From positions 124,001-188,000 of the forward strand of contig NZ_BBXG01000009.1 in assembly GCF_001570605.1 (NCBI RefSeq): a DNA stretch of 64,000 nucleotides, in the 5' to 3' direction. A program made the position numbers and the translations under genes. Positions 59,391 through 64,000 of this stretch are shown here, piece by piece (within the stretch, counting starts at the first letter, position 1; each line of letters begins with the position of its first letter). The stretch comes from Herbidospora cretacea. Its GTDB lineage: Bacteria > Actinomycetota > Actinomycetes > Streptosporangiales > Streptosporangiaceae. Under the pieces are notes generated by a model that did no database searches, had not been told where the DNA came from, and saw only the letters and a program-made list of their open reading frames with translations.

Positions 59391-59592
59391 CGACGGGCTC
59401 TTTCGGTAGGTGCTGCATCAGGGCGGCGGGGATCTCGACGTACGTCTCATGGTCCGGTACGTCTTTCAGGGCCTCCAGGGCCTCCGGATCCGTGATCTTC
59501 CAGCCCTGGACGACGTAGGTGTCCCGGTCGGTCGCGAAGAGGGTGGGTGACTGATCCCCCGTGGTCTCCTTGCCGAGGAACGTGAGCTTCAC
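59362..59592 (-). CDS. Small protein of the XRE/DUF6879 cassette
   Basis: A 76-aa protein: MKLTFLGKETTGDQSPTLFA, RDTYVVQGWKITDPEAL and VEIPAALMQHLPKE. Very similar short proteins head XRE/DUF6879 cassettes in related bacteria, by recollection. No named domain. It overlaps the DUF6879 gene by 29 bases, so the three are translated as a unit. Possible role: antitoxin-like or signal peptide for the regulator; unproven. Confidence 0.75.
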   Translation of the reverse strand: MKLTFLGKETTGDQSPTLFATDRDTYVVQGWKITDPEALEALKDVPDHETYVEIPAALMQHLPKEPVDGDRTAAHR

Positions 59593-59724
59593 GGCCGATC
59601 CCTTCGCTGGCGTTCGCAGGCCCCTTGCTGCACCGGAGATGGTGCGGGTTGCCCTTCGGCCTCGTCAACGGCCATCGAGAGAAGGGACCCCCACTAATCT
59701 ATTTCGTCCGGCTGCGGTGCAAGG

Positions 59725-59754
59725 AAAAAGCCCACCGCGACGGGCGCGATGGGC
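59725..59754 (-). terminator. Intrinsic terminator after the ThuA gene
   Basis: Minus-strand stem GCCCATCGCG/CGCGGTGGGC (59754-59745 with 59739-59730), one mismatch, 5-base loop, followed by five T's (59729-59725). This is the only site in the window with a clear T run. The rest of the 177-base gap (59593-59769) holds the upstream region of the 76-aa gene and nothing else visible. Confidence 0.85.
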
Positions 59755-59769
59755 CTTTCCCGGTGAGCG

Positions 59770-61872
59770 CTAGCTGCCGTACACCTCGAACTGGAACAGC
59801 GAGTAGCCCCAGGCGGTGCCTCTGGCCGTTCCGTAGATGCGGACGTACCTGGCCGCGTTGTTGAGGCCGGTGTTGTCGTCCTCGCCGCCGTTGCCGCCGG
59901 TCACGGTCCGGACGGTGGCCCAGGTCGTGCCGTTGGCGGAGGTCTGGATCTGGTAGGCCGAGCCGTAGGCGGCCTCCCAGAGCAGTCGCACGCGGTTGAT
60001 CGTGTAGGTCTGGCCCAGGTCGACCTGGATCCACTGCGGGTCGGCGAAGGCGCTGGCCCATCGCGTCGTGGCCGAGGAGTCGACCGCGGCGGAGGCCGGG
60101 TACTGGGCCGCCTCCACGCTCGACGCCGTGGCCGTCTTGTTCAGGGCCAGGTTGGTGACGGTGGGCGTACAGGACCTGAGGAAGGTGAAGTCGTCCACGT
60201 CGAACAGGCCGGTGCCCGTGCCGGTGAAGGTGAGGAAGATGTTGGCGCTGCCCGACGGGACGCCGGACAGGGCCGCGGTCACGTCGGCGTAGGTGTCCCA
60301 GCTCCCGGTGTTCGGGACGGTGATTGTGCCCAGGATCGGGCCGGTCTGGGAGCCGGTGCGGACCTGGATCTGGCCGCCGTTGCCGCCGGAGACGACGCGG
60401 GCCCGGATCGCGGTCGCGCCGCCGACGGTGATGTTGTTGTAGCCCGCCCAGTCGCCCGGCTCGATGTAGCCGAGGGTCTGGCCGTTGTTGGCGCCGGCCT
60501 TGGTGAAGGCCTGGGCGCCGCTCACCGAGGTGAACGACTCGGCGTGGACGCGCACGTCGCAGATCGGGGCGCCGCCCAGTTCCTTGATCCGCACGTTCCG
60601 GAACGCGGCCTGGTCGCCCGAGCCGTGGTTCTGGAGGCCGATGTAGCCGTCGAGGTTGCGGGCCGCGTCGGTGTTGGTGAAGTCGTTCACCTGGACGCCG
60701 TTGAGGTAGACGCGGACGCGCTGGCCCTCGACGAGCAGTTCGTAGGTGTTCCACTCACCCGGCGGGTTGAGGTTGGCGTCGCGGGCGGCGATGTCGGCCG
60801 ACTTGAAGCCGTAGATCGAACCGGTGGTCCGGTCGGCGGTGTCGGTGGCGTCGATCTGGATCTCGTAGCCCTGGTTGACGGCGATGTTCGGGTCGCCACC
60901 GGGGTTCGGGAACCCGATGAAGACGCCGGAGTTGCTGTCACCCGTGAGACGCCAGTCGGCCTTCAGCGAGTAGGACGTGTACTGCTTGGCGTTGTACCAG
61001 AACAGGCCCATCCCGCCGACGGACGACAGGGTCGCGTCGGAGTTGGAGAAGCTGCCCGGCCCCGACTGCGACCAGCCGGTGGTCGAGCCGTTGTAGAGCG
61101 TCGTGTAGCCCGTCTCCGGGCGGCAGTCGGCGTCGGCGCGCTTGGCGGCGTACCGGATGCCGCCGAGGAGCTGGCTGCGGAAGCCCGCCTCGGCGTAGGT
61201 CGACTGGGTGTGGCCGAAGCCCGTGTAGAACGAGCGGCCGCTGTCGATGCCCTTGCACCAGGTGATCGGGTGGTCGCCGCCCATCGAGCCGCCCGAGTAG
61301 GTCGACTCGTCGAGCGTGGCCAGGACCCGGGCGGTGGAGCGCGGGTTGGTCTGGTAGTTGTACAGCTCGTCGGTGCGGGTCCAGGCCTGCGGCAGGTGGC
61401 TGGTCGCCGGGTGGGCCCGGTTCTCGGTCCTGGACGTGACCTGCTGGATCGCCGGGTGGCTGGCGAAGTAGGCCCCGGCGAGGGTGTTGTAGAACGACCA
61501 GCCGTATTCGGTGTCGGCCGCCGCGTGGACGCCGACGTAGCCGCCGCCCCCGCGGATGTAGCTCTCGAACGCCGTCTGCTGGGAGGCGTTCAGCACGTCG
61601 CCGGTCGTGTTGAGGAACACCACGGCCTCGTACTGGGCGAGGTTGCCGGTGGTGAAGGCGGCGGCGTCCTCGGTCGCGGTCACGGTGAAGCTGTTGGCCG
61701 CGCCCAGGTCACGGATGGCCTGGGTGCCGACCGCGATCGAGTCGTGCCGGAAGCCCGCCGTCTTGGAGAAGACGAGCACGTCGTAGGGGGCGTCGGCGGC
61801 CTGGGCCGGGGACGCGGTCAGGGCGGTGGCGGCGAGGGCGATGGCCCCGGCGCCGATGAGGAGTTTCCGCAT
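59770..61872 (-). CDS. Secreted ThuA-domain protein with DUF1080, CBM6 and F5/8-type C domains
   Basis: A 700-aa exported protein from ATG 61872 (TGATG overlap with the preceding gene). Signal peptide MRKLLIGAGAIALAATALT. ThuA domain about 30-240 (YDVLVFSKTAGFRHDSI, GGGGYVGVHAAADTEYGW, HPITWCKGIDSGRSFYTGFGH). DUF1080 concanavalin-like domain about 255-430 (FSNSDATLSSVGGMGLFWYN, NSGVFIGFPNPGGDP). CBM6 about 438-560 (IEPGDWAGYNNI). F5/8-type C carbohydrate-binding domain to the end (WIQVDLGQTYTINRVRLLWE). Probably acts on a glycan or keto-sugar outside the cell, together with the sugar dehydrogenase upstream. Confidence 0.92.
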   Translation of the reverse strand: MRKLLIGAGAIALAATALTASPAQAADAPYDVLVFSKTAGFRHDSIAVGTQAIRDLGAANSFTVTATEDAAAFTTGNLAQYEAVVFLNTTGDVLNASQQTAFESYIRGGGGYVGVHAAADTEYGWSFYNTLAGAYFASHPAIQQVTSRTENRAHPATSHLPQAWTRTDELYNYQTNPRSTARVLATLDESTYSGGSMGGDHPITWCKGIDSGRSFYTGFGHTQSTYAEAGFRSQLLGGIRYAAKRADADCRPETGYTTLYNGSTTGWSQSGPGSFSNSDATLSSVGGMGLFWYNAKQYTSYSLKADWRLTGDSNSGVFIGFPNPGGDPNIAVNQGYEIQIDATDTADRTTGSIYGFKSADIAARDANLNPPGEWNTYELLVEGQRVRVYLNGVQVNDFTNTDAARNLDGYIGLQNHGSGDQAAFRNVRIKELGGAPICDVRVHAESFTSVSGAQAFTKAGANNGQTLGYIEPGDWAGYNNITVGGATAIRARVVSGGNGGQIQVRTGSQTGPILGTITVPNTGSWDTYADVTAALSGVPSGSANIFLTFTGTGTGLFDVDDFTFLRSCTPTVTNLALNKTATASSVEAAQYPASAAVDSSATTRWASAFADPQWIQVDLGQTYTINRVRLLWEAAYGSAYQIQTSANGTTWATVRTVTGGNGGEDDNTGLNNAARYVRIYGTARGTAWGYSLFQFEVYGS

Positions 61873-64000
61873 CAGGAGAAGGTCCACTTCTGGTTCGCGG
61901 CCGCGGTGCAGGTCTGTTGCTGGACGGTGGTGCTGTCAGCGGTGCTGCTGCCCGTGACGCCGACGCACTTCGCCGATCCCACGTTGCGGATCGTGCCGTC
62001 GGCCGGGGTCGTCCAGTTCTGGGCGTTGGTGCCGTTGCACGTGTAGAGCTGGATCTTCGCGCCGTCGGCGGTGCTGGCGCCAGACACGTCGAGGCACTTG
62101 CCGAAGGCCCGGATGGTCTGCCCGGTGCGGGTCCAGGTCTGCGATGCCGAGCTGTTGCACGTGTAGATCTGGATCTGGGTGCCGTCGGCGGTGGCCCCGC
62201 TGCGGACGTCCAGGCACTTGCCGCCCAGGCCGGTGATCCGGCCGTTGGCAGTCGGGGTGCCGGTCGTGAAGGTGAAGGTGTCGAGGTCGAACAGGGCTCC
62301 GGTGCCGGTGCCCGCGAAGGTCAGGTAGAGCGAGGTGGCGGTCGACGGAGCCCCGGAGATCGTGCCGGTGACGGTGGCGAAGGTCTCCCAGCCGCCGGTC
62401 GGGGCGACGGTGGCCTGACCGATGATCGTGCCGGTGGGCGATCCGGTGCGGAACTGGAGGGTGCCGCCGATGCCGGCCGAGGAGACCCGGGCCGAGAACG
62501 ACGTCGCGTTGTTCAGCTTGTACGGGTCGAACTGGATCCAGTCGCCGTTGTGGATGTCACCGACGGTCCGGCCGCCGTCGGCGGTGGCCTTCGTCATCAG
62601 CGTCACGCCCTGCGCCGTCTTGTAGTGCTCGGCCTGGCGCTTGCGCGGCTGCAGGATGTTCTGCGCGTGGACGTTCAGGCCGCCGTTGTCGGTGTAGGAC
62701 GCGTCGAAGATCGGGAAGATGTTGGCCGCGTCGTCGTGCTCGCCGTCGACCGGGATGGTGATCGTGCCGGAGCACCCGGTCTGCGAGGTGATCTGGTGGG
62801 CGTGCTGGTCGTGGCCCAGCGCGTAGGCCATGGTCACCCGGGAGCAGTTGACCGCGCCGTCCTCGGGGTCGGTGACGGTGACGCTCCACGGCACGGCGTC
62901 GCCGAAGGAGACGAGCTGGCCGGAGGCGGGCAGGTTGATCGTCACGGTCGGGGCGGTGTTGCCGACGCTGATGACGACGCTGGAGGTCCCGGTCGCGCCC
63001 TGCGGGTCGCGCACGGTCAGCGTGGCGGTGTAGGTGCCGTTCGCCGAGTAGGTCTTGGTCGGGTTGGCCGCCGTCGACGTGGTGCCGTCGCCGAAGGCCC
63101 ACGAGTAGGTGAGCGTGCCGCCCTCGGGGTCACTGCTGCCCGCAGAGGAGAACGTCACCGACAGCGGGGCCGCGCCCGAGGTGCGGTTCGAGCCGGCCAC
63201 GGCGGTCGGGGCGCGGTTGCCGCCGCCGACGTAGTCGTAGCGGTAGAGGGCGCTGTTGGCGTCGCCGTTGAAGTAGCCGGTGCCGTAGTCGAGGACGTAG
63301 TAGGCGCCGTCGGGGCCGAACGCCGAGTCCATGACCTGCTTGCCGTTCCACGGGAAGGTGTCGATCGTGCCCACCGACCCGTCGCTGTTCACGTGGATGG
63401 GCTTGACCCAGCCGCGGCCGAACTCGGTGGCGAAGAACTGGCCGTCGAAGGACTGCGGGAACTTCGTGGCCGAGGTGTTCGCGGCGTCGTAGCGGTAGAC
63501 CGGGCCGCCCATGGGCGACTCGCTGCCGCCGCCGAACGCCGACGGGGTGCCGGCGTCGCCGCCGTAGCGGATCCAGGCCGCGCGCGGCTGCGGCAGCGTC
63601 TGGAGGCCGGTGTTGCGGAAGGAGTTGTTCGTCGGCTGCCCGGCGCAGTTGTACTTCGCCCCGGTCGCGTTGGTGGCGAAGTTCCACTCGTTGTACGTCT
63701 CGGTCGTGGTGTTCGTGCCGGTGCAGTAGGGCCAGCCGTAGTTGCCGGGACTCGTGACGCGGTTGAACTCGACCTGGCCGGAGGGGCCCCGGGTCGAGCT
63801 GGTGGCACCCGCGTCGGGGCCGTAGTCGCCGACGTAGACGACGCCCGTGGCCTTGTCGACGCTGATCCGGAACGGGTTCCGGAAGCCCATCGCGTAGATC
63901 TCGGGACGGGTGTTCGCCGTCCCCGGCGCGAACAGGTTGCCCGACGGGATCGAGTAGGTCCCGTTGGCGTTCACCTTGATGCGCAGGATCTTGCCGCGCA
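61872..64000 (-). CDS. Secreted PQQ-type glucose/sorbosone dehydrogenase with PKD, CBM6 and ricin-lectin domains (start off right edge)
   Basis: The coding frame is open to the right edge, so the N-terminus (signal peptide and first blades) is missing. In order: a GSDH beta-propeller end (RGKILRIKV, RPEIYAMGFRNPFRISVD, YVGDYGPDAG, FATEFGRGWVKPIHV), a PKD domain (TVTFSSAGSSDPEGGT-like segment with YSWAFGDGTTS), a helical link with an HDQHAH stretch, a CBM6 (IHNGDWIQFDPYKLN), and a ricin-type beta-trefoil with QxW repeats (SASQTWTRTG, NAQNWTTPA, ANQKWTFS). It oxidises a sugar with PQQ-like cofactor outside the cell. It overlaps the ThuA gene (TGATG). Confidence 0.92.
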   Translation of the reverse strand, partial: RGKILRIKVNANGTYSIPSGNLFAPGTANTRPEIYAMGFRNPFRISVDKATGVVYVGDYGPDAGATSSTRGPSGQVEFNRVTSPGNYGWPYCTGTNTTTETYNEWNFATNATGAKYNCAGQPTNNSFRNTGLQTLPQPRAAWIRYGGDAGTPSAFGGGSESPMGGPVYRYDAANTSATKFPQSFDGQFFATEFGRGWVKPIHVNSDGSVGTIDTFPWNGKQVMDSAFGPDGAYYVLDYGTGYFNGDANSALYRYDYVGGGNRAPTAVAGSNRTSGAAPLSVTFSSAGSSDPEGGTLTYSWAFGDGTTSTAANPTKTYSANGTYTATLTVRDPQGATGTSSVVISVGNTAPTVTINLPASGQLVSFGDAVPWSVTVTDPEDGAVNCSRVTMAYALGHDQHAHQITSQTGCSGTITIPVDGEHDDAANIFPIFDASYTDNGGLNVHAQNILQPRKRQAEHYKTAQGVTLMTKATADGGRTVGDIHNGDWIQFDPYKLNNATSFSARVSSAGIGGTLQFRTGSPTGTIIGQATVAPTGGWETFATVTGTISGAPSTATSLYLTFAGTGTGALFDLDTFTFTTGTPTANGRITGLGGKCLDVRSGATADGTQIQIYTCNSSASQTWTRTGQTIRAFGKCLDVSGASTADGAKIQLYTCNGTNAQNWTTPADGTIRNVGSAKCVGVTGSSTADSTTVQQQTCTAAANQKWTFS

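Noticed and set aside
62640-62830. Separate gene between the PKD and CBM6 parts of the sugar dehydrogenase
   Set aside because: The frame is continuous and the segment is a link region with HDQHAH; no start or ribosome site.

Overview
The window is very GC-rich, dense and almost entirely protein-coding. Many genes start with GTG, coupling overlaps of the ATGA, GTGA and TGATG type are common, and no tRNA, rRNA, CRISPR array or insertion sequence is visible. The gene set points to a filamentous actinomycete. The evidence is LLM-class flavoenzymes, ECF41 and SigE-type sigma factors, an XRE-DUF5753/DUF6879 cassette, several DUF families typical of actinobacteria, KdpFABC and ThuA/GSDH secreted enzymes. 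The order Streptosporangiales seems most likely, but that is an inference and no marker gene is present to fix it.

Layout. 0-3 kb: metal-responsive ArsR regulator (partial), a CDF exporter with an ArsR-like tail, and a membrane DsbA/VKOR thiol-oxidation pair. 3-11.4 kb: exported PHP protein, type-B carboxylesterase, EEP phosphatase, an OmpR-type two-component pair and an exported phytase-like esterase. 11.4-26.5 kb: a stress-type region with a sigma/FtsX chimera, DUF2795, two paralogous SpoIIE/PP2C phosphatases, a YtxH-like/holin/DUF3618 envelope operon, hemerythrin, ChaB, DUF2945, DUF3140, an NRAMP-like transporter operon, DUF2188, DUF4235 and PRC-barrel. It is interrupted by a sugar ABC importer without its own ATPase. 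At least six promoters in this region read GTTT (or GTGT)-N14-16-GGGTAG/C, the signature of a SigB/SigF-family stress sigma factor, and they fire in both directions. The region therefore looks like one regulon packed together.

26.5-33.5 kb: TIMP/NTR-like secreted protein, beta-propeller protein, MarR regulator with a twin-palindrome operator controlling an LLM-FAD fusion enzyme plus a second LLM enzyme, then secreted and membrane unknowns. 33.5-40.7 kb: kdp operon (27-aa peptide, F, A, B, C, D) without kdpE. 40.8-44.4 kb: NarL-type two-component system divergent from a three-gene ABC exporter, separated by an 11-bp inverted repeat. 44.4-48.1 kb: topoisomerase IB, a small membrane-protein operon and a DHA2-type MFS pump.

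48.1-50.5 kb: a visibly less GC-rich islet with a DUF6461-like protein and a large Mrr-N/EVE-like + CBS + HEPN protein, the best defence-type candidate here. 50.5-59.6 kb: PPOX, lamin-tail protein, ROK regulator, an ECF41 sigma operon (NmrA, cupin, ferritin-like, frameshifted hydrolase, sigma, sigma-like protein lacking region 4) with an ECF41-type promoter in front, a DUF4143 remnant and an XRE/DUF6879 cassette. 59.7-64 kb: ThuA/DUF1080/CBM protein and a PQQ-type sugar dehydrogenase with PKD, CBM6 and ricin-lectin domains that runs off the right edge.
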